A DNA stretch of 64,000 nucleotides from Gautieria morchelliformis (taxonomy: Eukaryota; Basidiomycota; Agaricomycetes; Gomphales; Gomphaceae), in contig WHVA01000147.1 of NCBI GenBank assembly GCA_015179125.1, forward strand, positions 162,145 to 226,144, given 5' to 3'. Numbering within the stretch: the first letter of the stretch is position 1; each line of letters opens with the position of its first letter. This document shows, piece by piece, positions 45,820 through 57,799 of this stretch. The notes beneath the pieces were generated by a model. It made no database searches. It was given only the letters and a program-made list of their open reading frames with translations, and was not told where the DNA came from. The translations under genes were made by a program, and so were the position numbers.

Positions 45820-46599
45820 ATGAATTAATGGGACGACAGGAAGATAGGCACTCTCGACTATCTAGGACACCTTTCCACACCCAACGTAGCTCACACAAGT
45901 TGCACCAAGCTAGATCCAGAGCGGCACTGAGTGTCCCTCAGATGCTTCAGCCTTCAAGGGCCTTGGAAACACGTATCGGTGTATTATATTCGTGAGGTTA
46001 CTTTCGGCTGCGAAAGTGAAGCTCTCTGGTTTCTAGCTTGTGACCAAAAAGGTGTAAAATTGACTGTCGGCTCCTGGTCACCAGCCATCGATCATTCGAT
46101 GTAATACCTGAAAGGTATGATGGGAAGCAACCTGGTCATGGTTTGCCCATGGTTCACGCTTCAAGGCCCAAGAAATCCAAATCCTGCTTAATTCATTCTA
46201 ACCTATGCCAGTGTTACATTCATGGTTTCAAGACATAGGAGAACTGCCACCGCCCTGCGTGATTGGCCGAAGTTGTCACTTTGTGAAAGCCCAGGAAAGA
46301 CCGGTTGATTGTGAGTACATCAAATCTGTAGCGATCTCGGACTCTCTGATTGAACTTCAAAATCTTTGAAGAGAATCTCCTCGGCGGATCACACTCATCG
46401 GTGATCGGGGTCGCTGGCAATCGCGTACTTTTATCTCGACTTCTACAAGCTTCTACAAAAGAAAGACACGTGTGGAAATTGCCATCAGATATTGGATAGC
46501 GAATGTGATCCTCTTTAGAACAAAGAGGAACAGCGACCCTAACCCCACCATGGCTGATCAATAACAAGTTAACACCTGGCCCTAGTGCTGCTACCGTTA
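45820..46599. repeat. Dispersed repeat R, copy 2
   Basis: Second copy of the unit at 28195-28984, same orientation, with small indels. Sequence beyond 'gctaccgtta' differs between copies, fixing the right border within a few bases. Confidence 0.8.
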
Positions 46600-47540
46600 G
46601 TAGGAGTTGCGGTTGGCACATAAGGACTAAGGAATTCTCCAAATGAGCCTCTTTTCCTTGGCTGAAAGGGCTGAGTCGGATGGTGTTGAACTAATTTAAG
46701 TTCAGTCACGTGTCACGGCTACCTCTGAGATAGTGATGTGACCTAAGTAAATCTTCCCCAACTCCGACTGAAAGGAGGGAGGGTTCTGTCGACACAACCT
46801 GGTCAGGATTTACAGTATCTGGTGCGGATTATGATGCATTATGTTAGATATGCTTATTTATGTCCTTCTTGGTTTTACCCTGCTTGTTCGTCATCATTCT
46901 GAGATTATGTTCGTTTCTATCCTTACCACGGCCTCCTGACGCCATGTTTATAATTGCATACGTCCTTATATATTGCCACCTTTTTTTCCAGTCTACTTGG
47001 CTTCTTTCTTTACCCCATCTCAATCCTCGCCTGCCTTCCGTTGAGGTACGTCTTTCGCTACACGTTCTTTTTGTGTACACACCGGCTCATTGTGATATTC
47101 CCATCTCTGCCCCCCGTCTGCATCGCCCCACTTGGTTTTCCAGTGTAAATCTCGATATTGTACATATGTTTTCAACAACGTGATTCCCTTTTTCATTGTT
47201 CTTTTATCCAGTGGTGTATCCATCCGTGTTGTGCCGTGCTGTGTTTTACCCATCAGTTCCTGATGTCCGTGCCATCCACCTTTCCAGCCCTGCTTCCCTC
47301 TTCGCACGTTCCCCATTGGTGTTGTCCTCCTTATGATGCACGTCTTCTTTCATTTTCCAGACCCTTCTTATCCTCTGTGTGTTCTCGTCTGCGGCGTCCT
47401 TTATCTTATAAGGACATGCATGTTAAAAACCGAATGGTTCACTGTATTGTCAATTCTTTCTTGAGGATTGTCAGTTTCTTTGTACGGAACCGCTGAGCTC
47501 CCTTCATGATCATTTCATCCAGTGTGACCCCGCTTCTGCT
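46600..47540. other. Spacer upstream of the Helitron ORF
   Basis: Pyrimidine-rich plus strand with no recognised gene; probably 5' sequence of the Helitron, but I could not place a TC-type 5' terminus. Confidence 0.4.
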
Positions 47541-49187
47541 CCTTCTCCATCATGGCCGTTGTCCTCTTCACGCTTTCACACTCTTTTACGTTTCTTCCAA
47601 TCCAAGTATGGTGATGAATTTATGTCTATCTTAACGGTTCTCCCTTTTCCCGCTCAACCTCTTCCTCTACTCGTGCCGTGGGAGCTACCCTGCATGGCGA
47701 TCGATCCTGTCATTCAGGTTTCAAATGCTGAGGCTTTACCCCTTCCTGCCTTGACAGCACTTTGCTCATGTTTAAGTATCCCTCTTACTTTCAGACTTTG
47801 TTCTAAAAATCACTGTGTGTCGCTGCTTGTGTTACATTTTCATGCCCACTGTTGTAAGCTTGAGCTGGTGGACACCCCGGAGATCTCTTCTGAGTTGCAC
47901 ATGATGTTTCCTTTCCTCCCTTTACCACAAACTGGTGAGGATGCCTTGCTGTCCTTGCTCAGGTATGAGTATTATGAGGATTTAGTTTCCGAAGTGAATC
48001 ATCCCGTGACCCTGCATCATAAACCACGGTCTAAGGTAGAGTGGAGGGAACGGGTGCTTCGTAACCTTGATGACGCTGCTCACCGCTCAGTGGCCAAAAG
48101 AGCTGACTGGCCTAACGTTATTCCTGATGACACCATCCTTTCTTGTTGCTGCGATTATTATGATGTGACTATTTGGAAACCTCCACCCATGTGTGCATGT
48201 TGTTCATGCAGACGTCCCTGTTTGCAGTTGAGTGAGCACATCTCTGTGCCTGGTTTACCACCTCCATGCGACCTTGAACTTTTACGCCTTACTGATTCAT
48301 TCATAATTCGTTGTTGCGTTATTGAGAAGTGTTCCAATGAGTTTATGTTTGACAATGACACCATCAATGGTTAATGCTAGCATGTGAAGGTCTTCAAAGC
48401 ATGCCCGATGGATCCACTAAAGTTTTCCTTTGCCCGGACTGTCAATCCTCTTTAACTCATGAAAAGCTGCCACAGTTCACTCTAAAGAACGACTTGTATC
48501 TCGGCCGGTTGCCAGATGAGTTCGCTGACTTGTCCTGGGTTGAAGAGATGGTATGCTCTATTTATCACAACACTGCCCATGTGACTCGGTTGTATAATTC
48601 TAGTGATCCCTGCCAGCCTCACGTGTTCCATGGTAACACTTGCGCTCATGATATGAATGTCATCTCTGTTTCAGATATGCTTCCCCGTTCACCTGCCGAC
48701 TTGAACGGCATGCTTAGTGTTGTCTTCATTGGACGTGGAAAGTTGGACTTGTCCAAGCTGGGCACGTTGTTTCACATCCGTAAGGCTAAGGTGTGGCGCT
48801 TCTTATGTTGGTTATCATCGAACAACGAGCTGTATCAGAATGTCACCATCGATAGATCCATCATGTATTTATATCCCGAGAATGGGATATTGCCAGGCCT
48901 TGAAGATGGTATCATTCATGACTCTGAAAGTGACCCCAAGCATTCCTTTCAACAAGAAACCGCTGGCTTGTCAGAACATCCTGCGGAAAATTTGGCCGCT
49001 CCCACCCCAGACTCCACAGGCCAGTGACAGCCTTTTGTTGAGAAGATGGGTGTATCTGATCCTGAATGTGATCGTATACCTGGTCGTAAGTTTACAGCAT
49101 GTGCGCTTCGAAATATTGCCAACGCCGCTGCCCAAGGTAGAGTAAAGACCGGTACTTCTTCAAACACCCCCGATCTTCTCATCCGAT
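47541..49187 (+). pseudogene. Helitron Rep/helicase N-terminal region (DUF6570-like)
   Basis: The first frame (to 48374) contains cysteine-rich sequence (CACCSCRRPC) and SFIIRCCVIEKC. A single frame change at about 48370 leads into CPDCQSSLTHEKLP, NDLYLGRLPDEFADLSWVEE, RLYNSSDPCQPHVFHGNTCA, VISVSDMLPRSPADLNGMLS, IRKAKVWRFLCWL and the frame beyond a TGA (49025-49027): PFVEKMGVSDPECDRIPGRK, then TPDLLIRY. This is the DUF6570-type region that precedes the Helitron_like_N and Rep domains in basidiomycete Helitrons. The Rep HUH motif and the helicase are absent: sequence switches to repeat C at 49188. Non-autonomous remnant. Confidence 0.75.
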
Positions 49188-51014
49188 ACTGGTTGTGTTG
49201 CACCCGTCTGTATAGGTGATGATGTGCGATGGTGAGGGTAGAAGTGTAAAGCTCCGTGGGAGGCCTGTGAGTGGGACCAATACAAATTTTGGCTCTGAAT
49301 AAGCGTCGTGTTGTGCTTTCTAAGATGCGTACGTGGCAACTTTCGTCTCCGGAGTACAAACTCTCTTCATCACTGTCCCCAGAGTAATATCCCACGTGTT
49401 GGGGTTGCCACAGTATTGATATTTGGTCACCTCCTATTGAAAATTCTTGGCTCCTTGTGGGGAGTTCGTTTCCTCGACCAATAATTCAGATCACATTTGG
49501 GCTACGGTTCTGCAAATAACTTCACCTGAATAGAAGGTTTCTCCGATTCAAAGTTCTAATCTAACCTTAACCGGGGAACCAGACCCCCATATAACCTTCA
49601 GACGAGTCCTCAATCCACTGCAAGGAAAATGTTATATTCTTGCATTTCCCTCTTCTCCCTGCTTGGAGTCGCATTCTATGTATTATTTGTGATTTTTTTT
49701 TTTTTGCTGTGTAGGGGGTATCGCGTCCCCGACCACCACTAAGATAGCAGCAGTATAGACCGCGCACCCTCTAAGCGCCCATCTAAGCCATCTCACCAGA
49801 ATGCTTTCCCTATTGTAGACACTCGAAATATCAAAAAAGTAAGACCATATGTTTGTTCATAAGACACTATTTGACAACTCTATGGTGCTATTTTGTTGAA
49901 ATCAAGCTTATAAAAATTTCTATTGCATGTTTTTTCATTTTTTCATTTCAAAATTCATAAAACGTGATTCCCTGTCCAGGAAACACAAGTTTGATTTTCT
50001 GTCCTGGCGATTTTTGCCACATTACATAAGCAAATAGCGGAGCTTGAATTCCTTTCTTGTGGGACACAGTGACAAGGATATATCCCCACTCCGACGCTTC
50101 AGACTCCGATGCACCTCTTTTGTATACATGAGTAAGAAGAAAAATACCAAAATAAATGATTAAATCGGTGGATGCCCCGAGCGTAGTGAGAGAGGTCCTG
50201 ATTGGCACACTAAAGCCTTGTTTGTGCATCCAAAATAGTATATGTGTGTCATGAATTTTATATACCAAAAATTAAAACTGCAACAGCAAGTTACAGAAAG
50301 AAAACAGAAAAAATAGGCAATGAACTATTTACACAATGTCTGTTGGTTGAAACAAAAACCTTACCTCAAGAATTGAACCTGCCACACTAACTTCAATGTA
50401 GATAACACTTATAACCACTACACCAAACAGACATTAGAGAAGAGTAAAATTTCATGGGTATAGAGTACTACCAAAGTGAATAATGGGCTTAGATCAGGCC
50501 CTAAAGTAATATAACCATAGCTAGGATGAAATTTGAAAATCCTCCCTTGGCTATTTGCGCCGCCTAAACCCTAACCCTAAGATGACTAATGGGCGCTTAG
50601 AGGGTGCGCAGTTTATACTGCCGCTATCTTAAGTACGTGTTGTTCGACATCTGTGCTCATCTTACATAATACACTGGAGACGTATACATTTTGCAGCTGA
50701 GGTAGTATTTAGTCTACATGCCCTTAGTGCCACAGAGTGACAAGTTCTTCCACATGGCCGAGACACCACAAGGAGCTCAAAACAGAAGCGAATGCCTTAC
50801 CAAAATCGTTTATATAAAGAAATGTATCTCAGAGCACGTGACATGTCTAAGCTCGCGTCCAGTACTGTACTGGACATGCACAGCAACAGAACGCTGGAAG
50901 TATGATGCCTCAGCACCCGCAGCTTGAGTCCGTGTCTAGTACGATGCCCGAGCACCCACATGTTGATTTCGACTGTGATGACTGCGATCTCACCCGCCAT
51001 ACATTGGTTCGAAT
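49188..51014. repeat. Dispersed repeat C, copy 2 (interrupted)
   Basis: Matches 32219-33152 on both sides of the inserted TIR element. Its right end in this copy is cut by the hAT at 51015 (TSD GTTCGAAT), so the remainder should lie beyond the window's right edge. Confidence 0.8.
49742..50629. mobile_element. 888-bp non-autonomous TIR element, TA duplication
   Basis: Terminal inverted repeats of 41 bp with three mismatches: AGATAGCAGCAGTATAGACC... on the left, AGATAGCGGCAGTATAAACT... on the right (reverse complement). TA lies on both sides. Repeat C copy 1 supplies the near-empty site. The interior is AT-rich with no transposase; the 106-residue minus frame (49948-50268) resembles nothing known. 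Near the right end (50567-50583) it carries CCTAAACCCTAACCCTAAG, similar to fungal telomere repeat. TA suggests Tc1/mariner-type mobilisation. Confidence 0.85.
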
Positions 51015-51538
51015 TAGTGTTCTGCAAAGCCCGGCTTGGCCCAAAAGCCACAGCTTCGGCTCAGCTCACGCCGGCTCAGGCTCACATAATTCAGGGCCGA
51101 GCCATGAGAGCCGGCTCAGGCTCGGCTCGGCCTGCGCCGGGGCTCCTGGGTGCAATATCGTTGGAGGGGATGCCACGCCGAACAATTTTGTATGTAATTT
51201 TAACTAGTTGTTTTATATGATCAGTCCTCTTCACTCTCCCTCTCTATAAACTGGCAGTCGCTGGACAAGTCAATGATGTTGCCCGGTGTCTGGACCACCT
51301 GGGGCACCGGCGCACCTTCATCAATTAAGTCCAGTTCACAGGAAGATGAAGGGGCTGAATCCTTTAGTATCATTTTGGTCTTGAGATCACACTTGACAAC
51401 CTGGAGGGCTTCAACCACATCTCCTTTGAGCCGATTCCACTACTTTGTGATTGTGATTCCTGAGCTGGAAAAAGCCCATTCGCTTGAGACTGATGAGGCC
51501 ATAATTGGAAGGTAGTCAAATGTGAGCGATGCCCAAAC
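51015..51538 (-). pseudogene. hAT transposase C-terminus and terminal region
   Basis: Minus-strand translation gives FDYLPIMASSVSSEWAFSSS, ITITK, a stop, WNRLKGDVVEALQVVKCDLK and an acidic tail ending at 51221. This is the hAT C-terminal dimerisation domain (usual order: SSExxFS...R..L......L..LK). The element end, TAGTGTTCTGCAAAGCCCGG, is at 51015, preceded by GTTCGAAT, the likely 8-bp duplication. Bases 51040-51150 are rich in GGCTCGG-type repeats. Gypsy A interrupts the coding region at 51538; its continuation is at 61333-61461. Confidence 0.8.
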
Positions 51539-52028
51539 TGTAAGGGCAACCCTGGCTAGTTGTGGAGATCACACTACCACACAACTGACAAGGGGAAATC
51601 CAAAGTATGTATAAATGAACAGAGTATACAAGAGAGGGGATTCTCACCTGACAAGGGGAAATCCAAAGAGAAATGTCTAAGGACCCCCAATGTCAGTGAG
51701 CTTGTATTATACTACACTGCGCAGCCAGGGACAACACTTGGCACCCGCCATCAACCCTGCATCCCCCTGACCTCCCTGACCCTTGATCGACCCTTGATGC
51801 CACCCATTACGCGAGTCGCTTGATTTCCGACACTGTTCCGAGAGTGGAAGTCGGAAATTTGAGTGGAACTGACAAGGCAAACAGAACTGGTGGAAGTTCT
51901 CCCAGGAGCGGAATCATTTCCGAAAGCGGAGGCGGAGATGGAATCGGAACCGGAAGCGGAGTTGGAAATGGAGTCAGAACTGGGTGTGGTGTCGGAACTG
52001 GAAATGGAAAACAGGGTGTCCCCTGACA
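51539..52028 (-). repeat. Gypsy-A 3' LTR (490 bp)
   Basis: Plus strand TGTAAGGGCAACCC...GTCCCCTGACA. It carries a 63-bp segment (after TGACAAGGGGAAATCCAAAG) bounded by direct repeats that the 5' LTR lacks. Purine/Glu-rich GGAAxCGGAA repeats occupy 51840-52010. Confidence 0.95.
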
Positions 52029-52951
52029 TCACCCCCCCTCTAGCGTGCTGCATCCTCGAAGCACGGGACACGAGGGATTGAAATGCCTGTGAGCGGATTC
52101 GGAGAGGGGCACCAGGGTGTGTCCTATAGAACTCGCGGAGTTTGTCTGGAGTGGAGACATCTTGCTCCGGGACCCACGAATTCTCCTCATACCCTTACCC
52201 TTCCCATTTCACAAGGAATTGGAGTCATCCTCGCACAAACCGGCTGTCCAGGATCCGTTCCACCACATAGTGCTCTTCCCCATCTACAATTTCCGGTGGA
52301 GGTGGTGGACAAGCCTTCCGACCTGGAATTGGGTCCTCAAGAGTAGGGAGTAACTTCACCACATTGAAGATGGGGTGGAGGCGGGACATGGACATCGGAA
52401 GTCGGAGGCGGTATGCATTCCGTCCAACCCTACGCATTACTGTGAAGGGCCCAAGGTAGCGGTGGGCAAGCTTCTGCGAAGGGCGCGTGGTGCGGATGTC
52501 ACTTGCATCTAGATACACCTTGTCTCCGACTTGGTACTCTGGGGCAGGAACCCGGCGTTGGTTGTAGTACCTTGCCATGTCATCCTTGGCCTTTGCAAGG
52601 GCCAACTTGGCTTCCGAAAGGGTGGAGTCCATGCAGTCTCGGAACTCATTGACTGTCTCGAGTTGGGACTCTGCCTGGCGTGGCTCGAAGCCCATCCGCG
52701 GGTGTCGTCTGGAGTCCAGCATGAAGGGAGTCTGTTGTGTGGCGCACTGTACATGGTTGTTGTATTGGAATTCCACCAGTGGAAGTTACTCATCCCAGTC
52801 ATCCTGCCTCTCATTGACAAAGAGGCGGAGATATTGCTCCAACTCCTGATTGACCTGTTCCGTCTGTCCATCACCCTGCGGATGGTACGCTGTGGTGGTA
52901 GCCAGCTTTATGCCAAGCAGGCGGTAGAGCTCCCGAGTCAGTTCCACGGCA

Positions 52952-53448
52952 TGTTGGGTGCATTGATGCTCCTGCACCAAAATCAAGCATAATATATCCA
53001 ATTTGTTGTGTGCTTTCTCAATTTCTTCTCATGTTGTTCTTGTATCATGCATCCATTTCTCTGGTTATTTTCGAAATTTTCCACTCACTCCCTATCTCTC
53101 CATTTCATCTTGTTATTCCTACTTTCACAAGCGGCTGCACCCAGCGGAGTCTGAAATGACTTCGACGCGCGAGCTCTTGGGCACTAAAGGGCCGGGTAGT
53201 AGTACATGCGCAGTGAAACAGTTTCCCCCTCTCTCAGTGACAACTAAATTCACTGAGAGAGGCAAGTAAATTAGTCTAGCATTCTTTCGATTTATTGACC
53301 TAGAAATCCTCTGTAGTGAATTAATTTCTAGGTAGTGTATAATATATTTATAGTGACAACTAAATTCACTGAGAGAGTGAATTAATTTCTAGTCTATTCT
53401 TTTGAGCAAGAAGTCCATTCCTACTGCCTATAATTCCTGTCCTCTACA
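52952..53448 (+). repeat. LTR-E, solo LTR in gypsy-A integrase
   Basis: A 497-bp unit, TGTTGGGTGC...CCTCTACA, between CGGCA (52947-52951) and CGACA (53449-53453), a 5-bp duplication with one change. It interrupts the integrase after SDQGLQF. Inside, CTCTCTCAGTGA (53229-53240) pairs perfectly with TCACTGAGAGAG (53250-53261), and the GTGACAACTAAATTCACTGA unit recurs at 53353. A TATA-like TATAATATATTTATA follows. Orientation is by TGTTGG start only. Confidence 0.85.
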
Positions 53449-56099
53449 CGACAAACTGCAGACCTTGGTCAGAAACAACTTGCTTCGGGAGCCCATGCAA
53501 CTTCCAGACATGTGCAAGGAACAGGCGGGCCGCTCCGAGGGCTGTGATTGTCGTGTGCGTCGGAATGAAGTGGGACACCTTGCTTACCGAATCCACGATG
53601 TTCATGATCGCGTCGTAGCCATGAGACTCTGGAAGTTCAACGATGAAGTCGACACTGATGGTGTCCCAGTGGGATTCGGGAATCGGGAGCGGAACAAGTT
53701 CTCTGACAGGCGGATGTCGTTGCGCTTTGGTTCGGAGACAAAGGTCACATGTCTTCACGTACTGTCCAATGTAGCGGGACATCTGAGGCCACCAGTAATT
53801 CCAAGCCACTAACTCAAGCGTCTTCCACCTGCCAGCATGCCCAGCGACCCGTGTGTCATGGTGCTGGGACACGATGCGGCGGCGGAGGTCCGCCCCACCT
53901 GGAACATAGACCTTGCCTCTGAGGTGGAGCAGCCCATCACGTTCCGACCATTCCGCTGCCCGTACAGACCGTGAGTGCCCTTTCCGAAGTTCCTCCACCG
54001 CCTTCACCACCGACTCCTCCTCCTCTCCATTCCGGTACTGCCTCCGGATGTCCCGGAGCATTTCCGCTTCTGCCCCAACTGCAGTCACTCCTTTGAGGGC
54101 GCGGATTGCAAAGAGACTTGGGCGGAGTAGTGTCATATCAGCGTTGTCTCCACTTCCGCTTCCATGATCCGCATGGCGGGATAGGTCATCGGGCTTGCCC
54201 ATGGTGCGGCCGGGGCGGTGGTGGAGCATGAAGTCGAACCAGGACAGGTGTAGGGACCACCGTGCTTGTCGTCGGTTCAACTTCTTAGTTGTGCGGAAGT
54301 ACTCAATGTTCTTGTGGTCTGTCCAGAGCTCAAATGGGCATAGAGCACCCTCGAGGAAGTGTCGCCACTCCACCAGTGCTCAGATGATTGCAGCATCTCC
54401 TTGTCGTGGATCTCATAGTTCCGCTCGACCGGACTAAGGCTTTTAGAGAAAAAGGCAATCGTATGCCACCCCCCACCATCTTCCGATGACTGTTGCGACA
54501 AGACCGCTCCGGTAGCTGTGTCGGAAGAATCCGCCTCGACTTGATAAGGGCAAGAGTCGTCGGGAAAGATCAGGACTGGGGCAGAAGTGATCAGCTCCTT
54601 GAGTTTGTCAAAGGAGGCCTGTTCCAGCTCTCCCCACTGCCACCCAACCTCATTCTTGGTGAGGTCGAAGAGGGCACGGGCGTGGCAGGAGAAGTCCTTG
54701 ATGAACCGCCGGTAGAAATTGACAAACCCAATGAAGGACTGGACCTCCTTCTTGTTCCACGGCACAGGCCAATCCGATACACCGGAAACCTTGACTGGGT
54801 CCATTTCCACCCTTCCCTCCGACACAATCACCCCAAGATACTCTATCCGCGTCCGCTCAAATTCGCACTTTTCCGGCTTGAGACACAGGTTGTATTCCTG
54901 GAGCCGTTCCAGCACTCTCCGCACGACTTCCCGGTGTTCCGACATTGTTTTTGTGAAGATGAGGATGTCATTGAGGTAGACGCAGACAACCCCTTCTGCT
55001 ATCAGGTCGCGGAAAATGTCATTCATCATCATCTGGAATGTGGCGGGACTGTTGGTGAGGCCAAAGAACATGACCTGTGGCTCAAAGAGTCTTTGGTTGG
55101 TGCGGAATGCGGCCTTCCACTCGTCTCCCTCCCGGATCCGAACATTATTGAAGCCCCAGCGGACATCCAGCTTAGTGAAGTACCTTGCCCCGCGGAGTTG
55201 TGTGATTAGTTCGGAAATGAGTGGAATGGGGTACCGGTTCTTAATTGTGATCGCATTCAAGGCCAGGTAATCCTGCACAAGTCTGAGTGAGCCGTCCTTC
55301 TTCTTGATGAAGAACACCGGAGACACCATGGGTGACTTGGAGGGGTGGATCCTCCCTGTACGGAGGTTTTCCGCAAGGAATGCATTGAGCTCTACCTGCT
55401 CCTTGGGTGACAGCGGGTAGACTTTGCAGTTGGTGGGCTTTGGTCCAGGCTCCAACCTGATGGCATGGTCCCACAGCTTCCGTGGAGGCAGGGCATCAAA
55501 TGACTCCTTGGCAAAGACGTCCTCGAACTCCCGCAGGTACTCTGGAATTTCCACCTCCACTTTATCATGCTTCTTGGAGGCTTCAGCAAGGCGATGCGAA
55601 ATGTTTCCGGTGGCGCGGATGTGTTCCGCTTCCGGTGGAAGGTTTACGTACAGCAAGTGCTCCCCCTCTGCCAGAGTCTCTTCCGGGCTGAGTCGGAATT
55701 GGAATTGGAATTGGAATTGGAAGTGGGATCCGGTTCAAATTCCACTTCCGAGTCTTCTTCTGCAAGCAGTGGATGGGGGCGAGAACGACATGTCTGTATG
55801 AGCCATTCAGTCTTCCGCTGCTCCTGGCGCTCCTTCCGCACTTCCGACCAGCACATGTGACACTTGACTGGGCATCTACTCATCAGTACCTTCCGAGTCT
55901 GCCAATTGATCTCCGGGTTCTGCTCCTGAAGCCAGGTAAACCCGAGGATGATGTCTTGCTTCCCCAGGCTGGTGACTGCAAAGGAAGTGCATTCTGTGTG
56001 TCCATCGTAGTGGAGAATTGTGTCTACTATCTCCGTGATGGACCCTGACTCATTGGGGCTTCCATCCACATTGAACACCGGGATTGCACGTTGCAACTT

Positions 56100-57599
56100 T
56101 GTGTAGGAACCAGCTTTCTAGTTTAAAAATCTCGAAAAAAGCATTAAAAAGTCTGTAAAAACCTTTTTCCCATCTTAACATCAGCCACTACATGCAGCTT
56201 TGATGGGGAACTGTTTTTAGAATATTCCTTGAATTTTCTTGCATTTTCTCGCCAATTTTCCTGACCTCCTTGGCTCAAAACTGCTTTATTGTGTTTGACA
56301 AAGGCTATGAACCCATGAGAGTCCATAACTTTGTCATCGGCGCTCAATTTAGAACTCCGAACGGAGCGATCCTCGAACGCGCTTATTCAGAGCCGCACGT
56401 CCTCAAACACCCACAACTCTGACACTTTGGCTCTTTCAATCTCAGCTGGTGAGATTGGGAATATCCGGTGCCGCTTACACAAGCCTGTACACTTAAATAT
56501 AGTTCAAACCCAGCAGACACATGACTTGCCTCATAGCAACCATGGCTGTGTAAGGCTGTGTGCAAGACTGCCCAATGATATGCAGAGCCAAAACTAGGGT
56601 GCATAATCAAGCAATCTTATTGGATGCTGAGCCTCCAAGCTTAGTGCCACAACCCCTGAAATAGGACCCTTGACATCATAGGGCTGTGCAGGGCTATGCA
56701 GGGCTATGCAAGGCTATGCAGGGCTGTGTAAGGCTATGCTGGGCAGTGCAAATCAGAGAAGGTGATTGGCTATCTATTCTTAATTTCCTTGCACAAACAC
56801 ACCACTATAGTTACGAGGGTGTGTTTTAGCTGCGCAAATATTTACTTATGACATCACTCGCCTAATAGATAGAAGCTCCCCATTTTATGTAATCCTGTGT
56901 AATTTACAATATAAAAGGAGGCCATTCTGACCCCCTAGGAGAATCATCCAATCTAGCAATCTACTGCTTCTATCCTACAGGTGACTCGTGTGACTTGCAT
57001 CTTACTAAGCCGCTAACCCCAGCTAGGGTTATTCACTTACTTTAGTGTCTAATTCCTTGTTAAGTAGATACTTTTCTGCTTAGCCACCTAGACTAATCCT
57101 CCAGATGTAATTCTACAGAGTGAGTCTGTCAATTGATAGTCTTGCCATTCGCACTCCAATACCCGAGAGAGTTGATCAGTTGATTTTCCTGGTTAATGTC
57201 TTTCACAAGTCAATTCCTGTTACTTGTAAAAGCCGCTTTAGATTCTATTCTTTGCCTCTCGTTTTATTGCTGTGCGCTGGTAGATTATCAGGGCAGTCCA
57301 TTTATAAACTCGCCTGCTAAGTACATTCCTTTATATTTTGGAATACGCTTGGACCCCGATAGTGTCCTTGAACCTACATTCTTTTAGTTTATTGTTCAGT
57401 GCTGCTAAGAAACGCATTGCCTTCCATCCGTATCAACTTGGACTAGTTTTTACGCGGATTGCAACCAAGGTACAAATATTAAATTATTTCTGGAGTTGTG
57501 CTGCAGCATTGTTTAATATTCTTTGAGTCTCGTAAACGACACATTCTGATAGATTGAAGTGTTAGCAATAACACCAAAGTCTTGAAGGGTTCCAAAACA
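56100..57599. repeat. LTR-F, 1.5-kb solo LTR, TSD AACTT
   Basis: TGTGTAGGAACC...GGTTCCAAAACA, with AACTT on both sides (56095-56099, 57600-57604). It splits the gypsy-A protease right after the TTRKL-type motif. It contains a tandem run of GGGCTATGCA units (56685-56745) and ATATAAAAGGAGGCC near 56912, a TATA box suited to an LTR promoter. No retroelement coding or internal LTR repetition was seen, so a solo LTR is the simplest reading. Confidence 0.8.
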
Positions 57600-57799
57600 A
57601 ACTTCCTCGTAGTCAGTCGGTTCCGTTCCACATAGTTCCGGTCCATAAACTGACCAGTGGCCCTGCAATTGACAAGGGCGGGTCTGGATTTGACTTCCGC
57701 CGTATCTGTTGTCTGGATCTCCACCTTAATGACTAGTGACTTGGGGCCCGGGGTGGCAGCAACAACATAGCGTTTCGGGAGGCGTCTCTCCCAAGGGCG

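Noticed and set aside
53229..53283. Helitron 3' end (hairpin followed by CTAG)
   Set aside because: The hairpin lies inside a unit with TG...CA ends and a 5-bp duplication (52952-53448), so it is internal to an LTR.
54493..55209. 238-codon plus-strand ORF
   Set aside because: Antisense of the gypsy-A reverse transcriptase, which has clear motifs on the other strand.
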